Source: Dyella tabacisoli
GTDB lineage: Bacteria > Pseudomonadota > Gammaproteobacteria > Xanthomonadales > Rhodanobacteraceae
Assembly: GCF_003350925.1 (NCBI RefSeq)
Contig: NZ_KZ857176.1
Span: 186,001-250,000 of the forward strand
Reading direction: 5' to 3'
Length of the DNA: 64,000 nt
The notes under the pieces were generated by a model. It had not been told where the DNA came from and ran no database searches. It saw nothing but the letters and a program-made list of their open reading frames with translations. How positions within the stretch are numbered: the first letter of the stretch is position 1; every line of letters begins with the position of its first letter. The position numbers and the translations under genes are program-made. Of this stretch, positions 33,998 through 43,696 are shown piece after piece.

Positions 33998-35083
33998 CTA
34001 GAAATCGAACGGCGGCGTCAGCCCGGTGAAATCGCCAATCACCTTGGCGTCGTAAGGGCCGTTGAGCTGGTTGAAGCCGCTGCCGGGTGCGTTGAGCGCA
34101 CCTTGCAGAAACACGACGTGCCCGGACTTGTTGATTTCGATCACCCGATCATTGAACTGATCGCTTATCAACGTATCGCCATTGCGCAATCGAACCGCTC
34201 GCGTGGGCAGCGGTGCGGGATTGCTGCCGGCGTCGGTATTGGTGAAGTACTGCCAGACGACCTGGTCGTTGCCGTCGACCTCCACGATGCGATTGTTGTT
34301 CGAATCGGTGATTAGCGTATCGCCGTTGGACAGGCGGCTGGCAAAGGCGGCACCGCTCACTGTTCCGAGCGCGGTGAATTGTTTGACCAGCTCTAAGCTG
34401 GGTTTGACCTCAATGACGCGATTATTGTTTTCATCGGCGATCAGAATGTGGTTGTTCTCCAGCACTTCGGCACTATTGGGATTGCTGAGCTGATTCGGGC
34501 CGTTGCCAATGACACCGGTGGTGCCGTACTGCCACACGATCTGATGATTGAGATTGACAAGAATGATGCGCTGGTTGCCCTGGTCGGTAATCAATACATG
34601 CGGGCCTGGGTGATGCGGGAAGTTGATCAGAAACAGCGAATGCACTGGCGTATTGAGTTGATTCGGGCCCGAGCCGGCGATGCCTGCCTGACCGTACTGC
34701 CAGAGAATGTCGCCGTCATGATCGACAATAAATACGCGGTTGTCCGGGCAGCCGTTGACGGTGTCGGAGCAACCCGGCAGCCCTGGCGGCGTACCAGTGC
34801 CCGAGATCAAGGTGTACGGTCCGATGCGTTCGGCGTCATTCGTGCCTACGACACTGTTGGGGCCAGGCAGATCGGAGCCGTTGCCGAAATGCCAAAGCAC
34901 TTGATGCGTGTAGCGATCGACTTCGATGACGCGGTTGTTGAATTGATCGGCGATAAGGATGTGGCCGTAACCATCCTGTGCATTCGCCGGGACAGCGTAT
35001 AAGACACTCGCGGCAAGGCTGGTCAGGACCAGTGCCGCCGCGATGTATCGGTACATCGATTTTCGGAACAGGGAGCGTGCCAT
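33998..35083 (-). CDS. Secreted six-bladed beta-propeller (NHL/PQQ-like) protein
   Basis: The 361-residue protein has a signal peptide of about 35 residues ending VPANA. About six repeats follow, each with a core such as HILIADQFNNRVIEVD, VLITDQGNQRIILVN, HILIADENNNRVIEV or TLITDSNNNRIVEVDG. Several are followed by VWQYG-like strands. This predicts a periplasmic or secreted beta-propeller resembling NHL or arylsulfotransferase-like proteins. No catalytic residues are recognisable, so its function stays open. The ATG at 35083 has a GGAGGGG site. The frame extends upstream without a plausible signal peptide. Confidence 0.75.
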   Translation of the reverse strand: MARSLFRKSMYRYIAAALVLTSLAASVLYAVPANAQDGYGHILIADQFNNRVIEVDRYTHQVLWHFGNGSDLPGPNSVVGTNDAERIGPYTLISGTGTPPGLPGCSDTVNGCPDNRVFIVDHDGDILWQYGQAGIAGSGPNQLNTPVHSLFLINFPHHPGPHVLITDQGNQRIILVNLNHQIVWQYGTTGVIGNGPNQLSNPNSAEVLENNHILIADENNNRVIEVKPSLELVKQFTALGTVSGAAFASRLSNGDTLITDSNNNRIVEVDGNDQVVWQYFTNTDAGSNPAPLPTRAVRLRNGDTLISDQFNDRVIEINKSGHVVFLQGALNAPGSGFNQLNGPYDAKVIGDFTGLTPPFDF

Positions 35084-35289
35084 CTGAAACCCCTCCACAA
35101 GAGTTGGGCCAGGAAGCCAGTCCTTAATTGTCTCGGGCGGGTCCGCGAAAGAGAGCATCGTGTGGCGACGCGGGTTTGCAGCGCCTCCGGCATGCACCGT
35201 TGCCGAGCGTTACAGCATCCTCAATGTTTCATTTACTAGGCGTAAAGAGGATGTTTCGTGCATGTGAGTAGCGTCAGTTTAGGCAGAGC

Positions 35290-36768
35290 TCAACTGCTCT
35301 CGGTAGCCGATGCCGCATCAGTTACGGTTTCGCCGCTTCTGCTGCGCAGCAGCACGGCGCCAAGCCCGGCACCCAGCGCAGCGAAGATCGCGCCCACCAG
35401 AAATGCTGCCTGATAGCCGTCGTTGAGGGCGGCGAGTTGGGCATGTCCGCTGACCAACAGCCTCTCGGTGCGTGAAGCCGCCAGGCTGGCAAGAATGGCC
35501 AGACCAAGCGCACCGCCCATCATGAACGACGTGTTGACCACGCCCGAGGCCAGGCCCGACTCGGTTGGCGCGACATCGCTCATCGCCGCCAGCAACACAG
35601 GATTGAACGCGATGCCGGCGCCTAGACCGAGCAGGATCATGCCGGGAAATATATCAACCATGAATTGCCCATCGGTCGGTGCACGCGCAAAAAGCAGCAA
35701 GCCGACGGCAGCCAGCAGCAGCCCCGCCGCAAGCGGTTTCTTAATGCCGAAACGCATCACCAGCTTCGCGGAGATGCCGAGCGAGAAGGCGGCCATGATG
35801 AGGTTGGCCGGCAAAAAAGCCAGCCCGACTTGTAGCGGCGAGTAGCCGAGCACCAACTGCATATACAACGCCGAGAGAAAAAACCAAGCGAACATCGCGG
35901 CAGCCCAGAGCACGCCGATGATATTGGCGATGGCTACATTGCGTAGCCGAAACAGCCGCAGTGGCATCAGCGGCACACGCACGCGTGCTTCGATCACCAA
36001 AAAAATCACCAGCAAGGCCGCCGCGATCAAGAGCTGAGTGACGGTACGGATCGAGGTCCAACCCATCTCGTTGCCATTGACGATGGCATAGACGGCAAGC
36101 ATCAGCGATGTGGTCACGGTGATCGCACCGGCGATATCCAGATGTCTGGAGAGATGTTGGTTGAGTGTGCTGGGCAATAGCTTTAGCGAAAGCGCAATCA
36201 CGCCAACGCCAATCGGCAGGTTGACCAGAAAGATCCAGTGCCAGCTCAAGGTGCTGGTAAGCAGGCCACCGAGCATCGCACCGAGACTGCCGCCGCCGGC
36301 GCAAACAAAACCATAGACGCCCATGGCTTTGGCGCGATCGGCCGGTTCGGTAAACAGATCCATGATGAGCGATAACGCCACGGCGGTAACCACCGCAGCG
36401 GCAAGCCCTTGCAACGCACGTGCCGCGACCAGAAAGCCCTGGGTATGCGCCAGGCCGCAGGCCAGCGAGGCCAAGGTGAAACATCCAATGCCGATCAGGA
36501 ACAGACGCCGATGACCATAGAGGTCGCCGAGCCGACCGCCGAGTAGAAGAAATCCGCCAAACGTCAGCATGTAGGCATTGACCACCCAGGCCAGCGATGT
36601 TTCGGAGAACTGCAGATCCGTCTTGATCGACGGCAGGGCGACGTTAACGATGGTGGTATCGAGCACGATCATCAGTACCCCGAGGCACAACACGATCAAG
36701 GCCAGCCAGCGGCGATCGCGATGTGCAGGTGGTGCAGGGATCTGGGAAGTGGTCTGGACATGCGTCAT
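35290..36768 (-). CDS. DHA2-family (EmrB/QacA-like) MFS multidrug exporter
   Basis: The 492-residue protein has fourteen predicted membrane segments. It carries MFS motif A (GGRLGDLYGHRRLFLIG, about residues 77-93) and the motif-D1-like start LDTTIVNVALPSIK, both typical of proton-driven drug exporters with 14 segments. No periplasmic adaptor (EmrA type) or outer-membrane factor is adjacent, so it may act alone. Substrate unknown. It stands as a single gene with 157 bp of featureless sequence before the next gene. Confidence 0.88.
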   Translation of the reverse strand: MTHVQTTSQIPAPPAHRDRRWLALIVLCLGVLMIVLDTTIVNVALPSIKTDLQFSETSLAWVVNAYMLTFGGFLLLGGRLGDLYGHRRLFLIGIGCFTLASLACGLAHTQGFLVAARALQGLAAAVVTAVALSLIMDLFTEPADRAKAMGVYGFVCAGGGSLGAMLGGLLTSTLSWHWIFLVNLPIGVGVIALSLKLLPSTLNQHLSRHLDIAGAITVTTSLMLAVYAIVNGNEMGWTSIRTVTQLLIAAALLVIFLVIEARVRVPLMPLRLFRLRNVAIANIIGVLWAAAMFAWFFLSALYMQLVLGYSPLQVGLAFLPANLIMAAFSLGISAKLVMRFGIKKPLAAGLLLAAVGLLLFARAPTDGQFMVDIFPGMILLGLGAGIAFNPVLLAAMSDVAPTESGLASGVVNTSFMMGGALGLAILASLAASRTERLLVSGHAQLAALNDGYQAAFLVGAIFAALGAGLGAVLLRSRSGETVTDAASATESS

Positions 36769-36925
36769 AACGAATCTCGCAAAAAGCTAGTGGGTTACGT
36801 CGAGGCTCTCTCACCAGGTACGACGAATAGGACCGCTAGAAATCGACACTCTGTTGCGCTGGGAGATACAGGGTATGGCGAGGCGATCGCGACAGCTTTC
36901 GTACGCAGGCGGTAACCGCTCAAGC

Positions 36926-37318
36926 TCATTCCGCCATGCGGAAGTTCAATTCCACGCCGACTCCGGCCGGATCGACCAGGAACAACTGCACCTGGCTGAT
37001 GGCGTCGACGATATCGGTTTGGTAATGCACCCCGGCGGCATCGAGTCGAGCACGCGTGGCGGTGAGATTTTCGCAGGCAAAAGCGTAGTGGCCGAGCCAG
37101 CCGGTGGTACGCGGCTCGGCATCGCCATCGCCGCTGATGGTCAAATGGATTACCGGGCTGTCGCCGGCATATAACCAATAGCCGTGCGAGCCTGAGCGAA
37201 ACACCGGGCGCGGGCCTTCACGCAGACCGATCAGGTCGATATAGAAACAGCGCAGCCGTTCGATCAGTTCGGCGGGCGCGCGCAGGTTCAGGTGATCGAT
37301 ACCGCGCACGCCCGTCAT
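36926..37318 (-). CDS. VOC family (glyoxalase/dioxygenase superfamily) protein
   Basis: The 130-residue protein begins MTGVRGIDHLNLRAPAELIE and has one vicinal-oxygen-chelate domain, with probable metal ligands His9, His74 (PVIHLTI) and Glu near the C terminus (GVGVELNFRMAE). Such proteins include glyoxalases, fosfomycin and bleomycin resistance proteins and epimerases; the substrate is not evident. It starts 8 bp after accA on the same strand, so it is probably co-transcribed. Confidence 0.8.
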   Translation of the reverse strand: MTGVRGIDHLNLRAPAELIERLRCFYIDLIGLREGPRPVFRSGSHGYWLYAGDSPVIHLTISGDGDAEPRTTGWLGHYAFACENLTATRARLDAAGVHYQTDIVDAISQVQLFLVDPAGVGVELNFRMAE

Positions 37319-37326
37319 GATCGTAT

Positions 37327-38283
37327 CTACCCTTGGTAAGCGCCGTAACGGCGCAGACGCTGATAGCGCTGCTCCAGCAGGTCGGGCGTCGACAGGGCTT
37401 CGAGTTCGTCGAGTTGGTTCAGCAGCACCGCTTTCAGGCGTATCGCCATGGATTGTGGGCTGCGATGGGCACCGCCGAGCGGTTCGCGCACCATTTTGTC
37501 GATCAGGCCCAGCTCCAGCAGACGCGGCGCGGTCATACCCAATGCTTCGGCGGCGTCCTTGGTTTTGTCGGCGCTCTTCCATAGGATCGAGGCGCAACCT
37601 TCCGGGGTAATCACCGAATAGGTGGAGTACTGCAGCATCAGTGTGCGGTCGCCCACGCCGATCGCCAGCGCGCCGCCGGAGCCGCCCTCGCCGATGACGG
37701 TGCAGATGATCGGCACTTTCAGCTCGGACATTTCCAGCAGATTGCGCGCAATGGCCTCGCTCTGGCCGCGCTCCTCCGCACCGATGCCGGGGTAGGCGCC
37801 CATGGTGTCGATAAAGGTAAACAGCGGTAGCTTGAAGCGCTCGGCCATCTTCATCAGGCGCAAGGCTTTGCGATAGCCCTCAGGGCGCGGCATGCCGAAA
37901 TTGCGCTTGAGCTTGCCCTTGGTATCGCGGGCTTTCTGATGGCCGATAATCATCACCGCGCGGCCGTTGATGCGGCCGAGACCGCCGACAATGGCGCCGT
38001 CGTCGGCGTAGGCGCGGTCACCCGCCAATTCGTGGAATTCTTCACACATCACGCTGATGTAATCGAGCGTGTACGGCCGTGCCGGGTGGCGTGATAGCTG
38101 GGTGGTCTGCCAGGAGTTGAGATTGCGAAAAATCTCAGCGGTCTTGGTTTTAAGCTTTTCGCGTAGGCGGCGAACCTCTTCGTCGATATTGAACGCCTGC
38201 CCATGGCTGGCGTGACGAAGCTCTTCGATTTTCGCTTCCAGCTCGGCAATAGGTTGTTCGAAATCGAGGAAGTTGGGGTTCAT
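37327..38283 (-). CDS. accA: Acetyl-CoA carboxylase carboxyltransferase subunit alpha
   Basis: The 318-residue protein begins [20 protein letters not shown] and carries [20 protein letters not shown] and the [19 protein letters not shown] block typical of AccA. With AccD it transfers carboxyl groups from biotin to acetyl-CoA, making malonyl-CoA. It follows dnaE as in E. coli, but a 262-bp gap rich in heptamer repeats separates them. Confidence 0.97.
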   Translation of the reverse strand: MNPNFLDFEQPIAELEAKIEELRHASHGQAFNIDEEVRRLREKLKTKTAEIFRNLNSWQTTQLSRHPARPYTLDYISVMCEEFHELAGDRAYADDGAIVGGLGRINGRAVMIIGHQKARDTKGKLKRNFGMPRPEGYRKALRLMKMAERFKLPLFTFIDTMGAYPGIGAEERGQSEAIARNLLEMSELKVPIICTVIGEGGSGGALAIGVGDRTLMLQYSTYSVITPEGCASILWKSADKTKDAAEALGMTAPRLLELGLIDKMVREPLGGAHRSPQSMAIRLKAVLLNQLDELEALSTPDLLEQRYQRLRRYGAYQG

Positions 38284-38545
38284 TCGCAGTCATTCGTGGC
38301 GCGGAAGCGGGGCAGTATACCGGGACGTGGGATATCGCGAGAACGGAGGCGTATGGGGGGGCGGGGAACGGGGAATAGGGAACGGGGAACATGCGGACTG
38401 ATGGGTGCTTGCGGCGCCGCGTTCTTTTTTGATCTTTGTTTGTTTTTTCTCTTGCGTTTTTGCTTGTGCTTTTTAGGCTTTTCCCCGTTCCCCGTTCCCC
38501 GTTCCCCGTTCCCCGTTCCCCGTTCCCCGTTCCCCGTTCCCCGTT
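38284..38545. other. dnaE-accA intergenic region with inverted heptamer arrays
   Basis: The gap holds a GGGGAAC-type array at 38363-38390, a pyrimidine-rich stretch at about 38425-38480 on the plus strand, and a GTTCCCC array at 38481-38543. The two arrays are inverted relative to each other, so a transcript could fold into a stem of about 27 bp over a purine-rich loop. A frame through the region encodes a lysine-rich string but has no sign of being a gene. Confidence 0.7.
38481..38543. repeat. Heptamer GTTCCCC array next to the dnaE stop
   Basis: Eight perfect copies of GTTCCCC (38487-38542) follow a partial copy. The array ends 3 bases from the dnaE stop codon at 38546-38548. Read in the direction of dnaE it is GGGGAAC repeated, starting immediately after the gene. 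Confidence 0.95.
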
Positions 38546-41500
38546 TCAATCCCCTTGCTGCTTCACAATCCTCAGCTTGGCGGCCTGTACGCCGGGGATG
38601 CCGCGTACGGCGCGCAGGAGTTCGGGGATGGCGTCGACGCGCCATTCCTCGCTCAGCTCAAGATCGGCCTGGGCGTTCTGGTTGTGAAACCCGTGCAGTA
38701 ACACGGTGGCGCGGCCGCCGAGATAGCCGGTCAGGGCATGACGTAGTTGTTCGATAAAGCCAGGATCGATGCCATTCAACTTCAATTGCAGCAATCGTGC
38801 ATAGCGGCGGCAGGCATCGCCGAGGGTGTAGGCGGTTTTTGCCCGTAGCTGAAAGCCGCCGCCGGAAAAGTCGTCGATGCGCAGGCCGCCTTCGACGATC
38901 AGCATTTCATCGCGGGTGAGCAGGGGCGCGATCTGTTGATATAGCTCGCCGAAAAAGCTCACCTCGATGATGCCGGTGCCATCTTCGAGCCGGACGAAGG
39001 CATCGCTGTCGCCACGCTTGCGCACGCCGGTGACCATGCCGGCGACCGTCCACGGGGTGTCGGGGCCACGGCGGAAGCGATTGTTGTCGTCGTCGTTTTT
39101 GCGTGGTTTCGGCGGCTGGTAACGGTCGCCGATTTCGCCCAGCGGGCAGGTCGATAGCTGGGCCAGCTCTTCGCGCCACGGGTCAGTGGGATGACCGGAC
39201 AGGTAATGACCAAGCGTATCGCGCTCGCCTTGCAGCTTTTGCTCAAGCGGCCATTCGGGTGCCGTCGGCAGGTCGATCTGCACGACCGGCGCGACGCTGC
39301 TCCTGCCGGCATCCGACATCATGGCGCCGAACATATCGTTCTGGCCCGATTGCTTGTCGCGCAGATGCTGTTCGGCGGCCTTGATCGCATTGGGCAACTG
39401 CAGCATCAGGCTGGCGCGGGTGGGCGCGAGCTTATCCAGCGAGCCTGAGAGGATCAGGGCTTCCAGTACCCGGCGATTGAGCTTGGTCGGGTCGACGCGC
39501 CGGCAAAAGTCGGCCAGATCTTTGTACTCGCCGCCTTGCTGGCGCTCGGCCACGATCGCTTCGCAAGCGCCCTGGCCGACACCCTTGATCGCGCCCAGGC
39601 CATAGCAGATGACTTTGGGTTTGACGGCGACGAACATGAAGTTCGCCATGTTCACGTCAGGCGGCTGGATGGTCAGGCCGATGGCGCGCGATTCGTCGAG
39701 AAAGGTCACCGCTTTGTCGGTGTTGTCCATGTCCGACGAAATCGTCGCGGCCATGAACTCGGCGGGGTAATGCGCTTTCAGCCACGCGGTCTGGTACGAC
39801 ACCAGCGCATAGGCGGCGGCATGCGATTTGTTGAAGCCGTAGCCGGCGAATTTTTCCATCAAGTCGAAGATGGAATCGGCCTTGTCGCCGGTCAGTCCGT
39901 CTTTGGCGGCGCCTTCGCGGAACTTGGCGCGCTCCTTCGCCATTTCCTCGAGTTTCTTTTTACCCATCGCTCGACGCAGCAAGTCGGCGCCGCCGAGCGA
40001 GTAGCCGCCGACGATCTGCGCCATCTGCATCACCTGCTCCTGGTAGACCATGATGCCGTAGGTCTCTTTCAGGATCGGCTCAACGCGCGGGTCGGGGTAC
40101 TCCACTGCCTCGCGGCCGTGCTTACGGGCGACGAAGCTGGGGATCAGGTCCATGGGGCCGGGGCGGTACAGTGCCACCAGCGCGATGATGTCCTCGAAAC
40201 GGTCAGGCTTGGCGTCCTTGAGCATGCGCTGCATGCCCGAAGATTCGAGCTGGAATACCGCTACCGTCTGCGCCTTCTTCAGCAGCTCATACGGCGCCGG
40301 GTCGTCCAGCGGCAGCTTTGAAATATCTAGCAGCGGCTCGCCGGCGGCCTCGCGCCGCACATTGATGGCTTTCACTGCCCAATCGATGATGGTCAGCGTG
40401 CGCAGGCCGAGAAAGTCGAATTTGACCAGGCCGACCGCTTCGACGTCGTCCTTGTCGTATTGCGTCACCACGCCGCCGCCACCGGGTTCGCAATACAGCG
40501 GGGCGAAGTCGGTGAGCGGGGTGGGGGCGATCACCACACCACCGGCGTGCTTGCCGGCGTTGCGGGTGAGGTTTTCCAGCTTGAGCGCGAGATCGACCAG
40601 CGACTTGGCTTCTTCGTCCTGCTCGTACAGGTCGCAGAATTCCTTGACGACGCGATCGGTTTCTTTCTTGGATTTCTCCGAGCGGCCGAGCGCATCGGAC
40701 AAGGTGAGATCGAGTGGACGCGGCGGGATCAGCTTGGCGATCTTGTCGACCGCGTTGTAGCCCATGCCCAACACACGGCCTGAGTCGCGCAGTACCGCCT
40801 TGGCCGCCATGGAGCCGTAGGTGATGATCTGGCTGACGTGGTCGCGCCCATATTTGCGCGCCACATAGTCGATCACCTCGTCGCGGCGATCCATGCAGAA
40901 GTCGATGTCGAAGTCGGGCATCGAGACGCGTTCGGGATTCAAGAAGCGCTCGAACAGCAATTCGAACTGCAACGGATCCAGATCGGTGATCTTCAGTACC
41001 CATGCCACCAGCGAGCCTGCGCCCGAACCGCGGCCGGGGCCTACGGGGATGCCGTTTTCCTTACCCCAGTTGATGAAGTCCGCCACGATCAGAAAGTAGC
41101 CGGGAAAGCCCATCTCGATGATGACGTCCAGCTCGCGCTCCAGGCGCGCCTCGTAATCGGCGAGGGTGCGTCCGGCCGCCAGCGGCGCGGCGGCAAGCCG
41201 CTCGCGCATGCCTTCGCGGGAGATTTCACGGATATAGCTGGCCAGGTCGTGGCCTTCCGGCACCGGAAAGTCGGGCAGGTAGTAGGTGCCGAAACTCAGT
41301 TCGAGGTTGCAGCGCTTAGCCAACTCGATGGTGTTTTCCAACGCCTCGGGGATATCCGCGAACAACACGGACATCTCGGCGGGGGATTTCAGGTATTGCT
41401 GGTCGCTGTAGTCGCGCGGTCGCTTCGGGTCGGCCAGCACCCGGCCCTGGTTGATGCAGACGCGGGCTTCGTGTGCCTCGAAGTCGTCCTGTTTGAGAAA

Positions 41501-42103
41501 GCGCACATCGTTGCTGGCGATCACCGGCAGTTCGAGTTCGGTGGCCAGGGCCAGCGCAACGGCGTTCCAGGTTTCTTCGCCCTCGCGCCCGCAACGAGTC
41601 AGCTCCAGATACAGCCGGTCGGGGAACAGGCGGGTCAGCGGGCGCAGCTTGAGCAGCGCAGCTTCGACACCTTGGTTCATCGCGATACGGCCGACCTCGC
41701 TTTCGCGGCCTAGCAGCGCGATCAATCCCGCCGTCGCATCGACACTGAGCCAGCCCGCGTCGATCAACGGACGGCCGCTGTGCTGGCCTTCACGCCATGC
41801 GCGCGAGACCAGGCGAGAGAGATTTAGATAACCGTCGCGGTTCTGGCATAGCAAGCTGAGCCGCCACGGACGCGGATCGTCCGGTGCGCTGATCCACAGG
41901 TCGCAGCCGCCAATCGGCTTGATGCCGGCGGCGCTACAGGCCTTGTAGAACTTCACCAGCGCGAACATGTTGTTTTCGTCGGTCAGCGCTACTGCCGGAA
42001 TACCGTCGCGCACGCAGGCTTCGACCATCGCCTTGATACGGATGGTCGAGTCGACCAGCGAATATTCGCTGTGTAGATGGAGGTGGGCAAAGCTGATGGA
42101 CAT
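38546..42103 (-). CDS. dnaE: DNA polymerase III alpha subunit
   Basis: The 1185-residue replicative polymerase has an N-terminal PHP domain (FAHLHLHSEYSLVDSTIR). The polymerase core includes the catalytic aspartates of PDFDIDFCMDRRDEVIDYV (about residues 397-415) and GPGRGSGAGSLVAWVLKI. A helix-hairpin-helix (GLGAIKGVGQGACEAIV) and a C-terminal OB fold follow. Length fits the type I DnaE of proteobacteria. A GGAGG-like site precedes the ATG at 42103. It is the last large gene of the lpx-rnhB-dnaE-accA neighbourhood, though here separated from rnhB by a permease. Confidence 0.97.
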   Translation of the reverse strand: MSISFAHLHLHSEYSLVDSTIRIKAMVEACVRDGIPAVALTDENNMFALVKFYKACSAAGIKPIGGCDLWISAPDDPRPWRLSLLCQNRDGYLNLSRLVSRAWREGQHSGRPLIDAGWLSVDATAGLIALLGRESEVGRIAMNQGVEAALLKLRPLTRLFPDRLYLELTRCGREGEETWNAVALALATELELPVIASNDVRFLKQDDFEAHEARVCINQGRVLADPKRPRDYSDQQYLKSPAEMSVLFADIPEALENTIELAKRCNLELSFGTYYLPDFPVPEGHDLASYIREISREGMRERLAAAPLAAGRTLADYEARLERELDVIIEMGFPGYFLIVADFINWGKENGIPVGPGRGSGAGSLVAWVLKITDLDPLQFELLFERFLNPERVSMPDFDIDFCMDRRDEVIDYVARKYGRDHVSQIITYGSMAAKAVLRDSGRVLGMGYNAVDKIAKLIPPRPLDLTLSDALGRSEKSKKETDRVVKEFCDLYEQDEEAKSLVDLALKLENLTRNAGKHAGGVVIAPTPLTDFAPLYCEPGGGGVVTQYDKDDVEAVGLVKFDFLGLRTLTIIDWAVKAINVRREAAGEPLLDISKLPLDDPAPYELLKKAQTVAVFQLESSGMQRMLKDAKPDRFEDIIALVALYRPGPMDLIPSFVARKHGREAVEYPDPRVEPILKETYGIMVYQEQVMQMAQIVGGYSLGGADLLRRAMGKKKLEEMAKERAKFREGAAKDGLTGDKADSIFDLMEKFAGYGFNKSHAAAYALVSYQTAWLKAHYPAEFMAATISSDMDNTDKAVTFLDESRAIGLTIQPPDVNMANFMFVAVKPKVICYGLGAIKGVGQGACEAIVAERQQGGEYKDLADFCRRVDPTKLNRRVLEALILSGSLDKLAPTRASLMLQLPNAIKAAEQHLRDKQSGQNDMFGAMMSDAGRSSVAPVVQIDLPTAPEWPLEQKLQGERDTLGHYLSGHPTDPWREELAQLSTCPLGEIGDRYQPPKPRKNDDDNNRFRRGPDTPWTVAGMVTGVRKRGDSDAFVRLEDGTGIIEVSFFGELYQQIAPLLTRDEMLIVEGGLRIDDFSGGGFQLRAKTAYTLGDACRRYARLLQLKLNGIDPGFIEQLRHALTGYLGGRATVLLHGFHNQNAQADLELSEEWRVDAIPELLRAVRGIPGVQAAKLRIVKQQGD

Positions 42104-42256
42104 GCAGACTCACGCGGTGAGTGGGTGAAGGCTACTGGCACCCCAATCGGCGAGCAAGATTGACTTGTGTGGCTTTTGACGGTTGCCAGCATTGGCGCTG
42201 GCTGGCAAGGTTCGGGGTCTTGTGCCGCATACCGTGGCCTTCAATGGTTTTGCCCC

Positions 42257-43696
42257 ATGTCGCTGCTTCGTTCGCTTTTCGCCGTTAAACCTGTTGAGGC
42301 TTCGTTATCGGCTGACAACTCACTCAAACGCACCTTGGGGCTGAAGGAGCTGATCGTGCTGGGCGTGGGCGCGGTGATCGGTGCCGGCATCTTTGTGATT
42401 ACCGGTCAGACGGCGGCCGAGCATGCCGGCCCGGCCATCACGCTGTCTTTCATATTGGCGGGCCTGGCCGCCGCGCTGGCGGCGCTGAGCTACGCCGAGT
42501 TCGCCGCGATGCTGCCGGTGTCGGGCAGTGCCTATGTCTACGCCTACGCTACTTTTGGCGAGCTGTTGGCCTGGTTTATCGGCTGGAACGTGGTGGCCGA
42601 ATATCTGCTGGCGGTGTCGTCGGTAGCGGTCGGCTGGTCGGGCTATGGCGTAGGCCTGTTGCATAGCCTGGGGCTGCAGATACCCGATGTGCTGACGCAT
42701 GCGCCATTGAGTTTCAAAGACGGCCAACTGGCGGTGACTGGCGCCTGGTTCAATCTGCCTGCGGTATTGGTAGTGGCGGCGCTGACGGCCTTGCTGTATC
42801 GCGGTACTCAGCAATCCACTCTGTTTGCCAGCGTGGTGGTGGTATTGAAGGTGTTGGTGGTGCTGTTATTCGTGGTGTTCGGCTTGCAGTACGTCAATCC
42901 TGAGTTATGGCATCCCTATATGCCGGCAAACCAGGGTGGCGATCACTACGGTTGGAGCGGTGTGTTTCGCGCGGCAACCAGCGTGTTCTTTGCCTATATT
43001 GGTTTCGATGCCGTGGCGACGGCGGCGCAGGAGACACGCGACCCGCAGCGCAACGTGCCGATGGGCATTCTGATCTCGCTGGCGATTTGCACGGTGCTGT
43101 ACATCATCGTGGCGGCGGTGCTGACCGGCTTGGTGCCGTATCAGCAGCTAGCTACCGCCGAGCCGGTGGCAACGGCCCTGGCGGCACATCCGCAACTGGC
43201 CTGGTTGAAGCTGTTGACCCAGGTGGGCGCGGTGGCGGGCCTGACCTCGGTCATCCTGGTGATGCATCTGGGCCTGTCGCGCATTCTGTACAGCATGGCT
43301 GGCGATGGCCTGTTACCGCGCTTCTTTGGGGCCGTGCACGCTCAGCATCGCACCCCGCACCGTACGACCTTATTGGTGGGCTTGGTCGGTGGTTTGCTGG
43401 CGGCGGTGTTTCCGCTCAGCCTGCTCGGCGACCTGTTGTCGATGGGTACGCTGCTGGCGTTCTCCACGGTCTGCATCGGCGTATTGGTATTGCGTCGGAC
43501 CCATCCGAATCTACTGCGTGGTTTTCGGGTGCCTGCCGCACCGGTGACCTGCAGCCTGGGCGTATTGGTCTGCCTGTTTCTGCTCATGCAGATGAACAAG
43601 GAAAACTGGCTCTTGCTGGCCGGCTGGACGGTACTGGGCATGTTGATCTACGTCGGTTACGGCTATCGGCATAGCCGCTTGCGTAAAAGTCGTTAA
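42257..43696 (+). CDS. APC-family amino acid permease (YfnA/CAT-like)
   Basis: The 479-residue membrane protein has about twelve to thirteen hydrophobic segments and the APC consensus LGLKELIVLGVGAVIGAGIF in the first. Further family blocks are SYAEFAAMLPVSGSAYVYAY and FFAYIGFDAVATAAQETRDP. This pattern is that of cationic amino acid transporter-like permeases; the substrate is not certain. The frame opens at 42167, but the ATG at 42257 fits the family. It diverges from dnaE and interrupts the usual rnhB-dnaE adjacency, so it may be a later insertion. Confidence 0.88.
   Translation: MSLLRSLFAVKPVEASLSADNSLKRTLGLKELIVLGVGAVIGAGIFVITGQTAAEHAGPAITLSFILAGLAAALAALSYAEFAAMLPVSGSAYVYAYATFGELLAWFIGWNVVAEYLLAVSSVAVGWSGYGVGLLHSLGLQIPDVLTHAPLSFKDGQLAVTGAWFNLPAVLVVAALTALLYRGTQQSTLFASVVVVLKVLVVLLFVVFGLQYVNPELWHPYMPANQGGDHYGWSGVFRAATSVFFAYIGFDAVATAAQETRDPQRNVPMGILISLAICTVLYIIVAAVLTGLVPYQQLATAEPVATALAAHPQLAWLKLLTQVGAVAGLTSVILVMHLGLSRILYSMAGDGLLPRFFGAVHAQHRTPHRTTLLVGLVGGLLAAVFPLSLLGDLLSMGTLLAFSTVCIGVLVLRRTHPNLLRGFRVPAAPVTCSLGVLVCLFLLMQMNKENWLLLAGWTVLGMLIYVGYGYRHSRLRKSR

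Noticed and set aside
38363-38543. Heptamer arrays considered as a CRISPR array
   Set aside because: The units are contiguous 7-mers without spacers and no cas gene is nearby.
38280-38645. Minus-strand frame with a lysine-rich and GTGNGER-type repetitive product in the dnaE-accA gap
   Set aside because: The repetition comes from translating a heptamer DNA repeat and the frame has no support as a gene; the array itself is reported instead.
39536-40321. 261-codon plus-strand frame inside dnaE
   Set aside because: It is antisense to the conserved polymerase core; no ribosome-binding site or family match.
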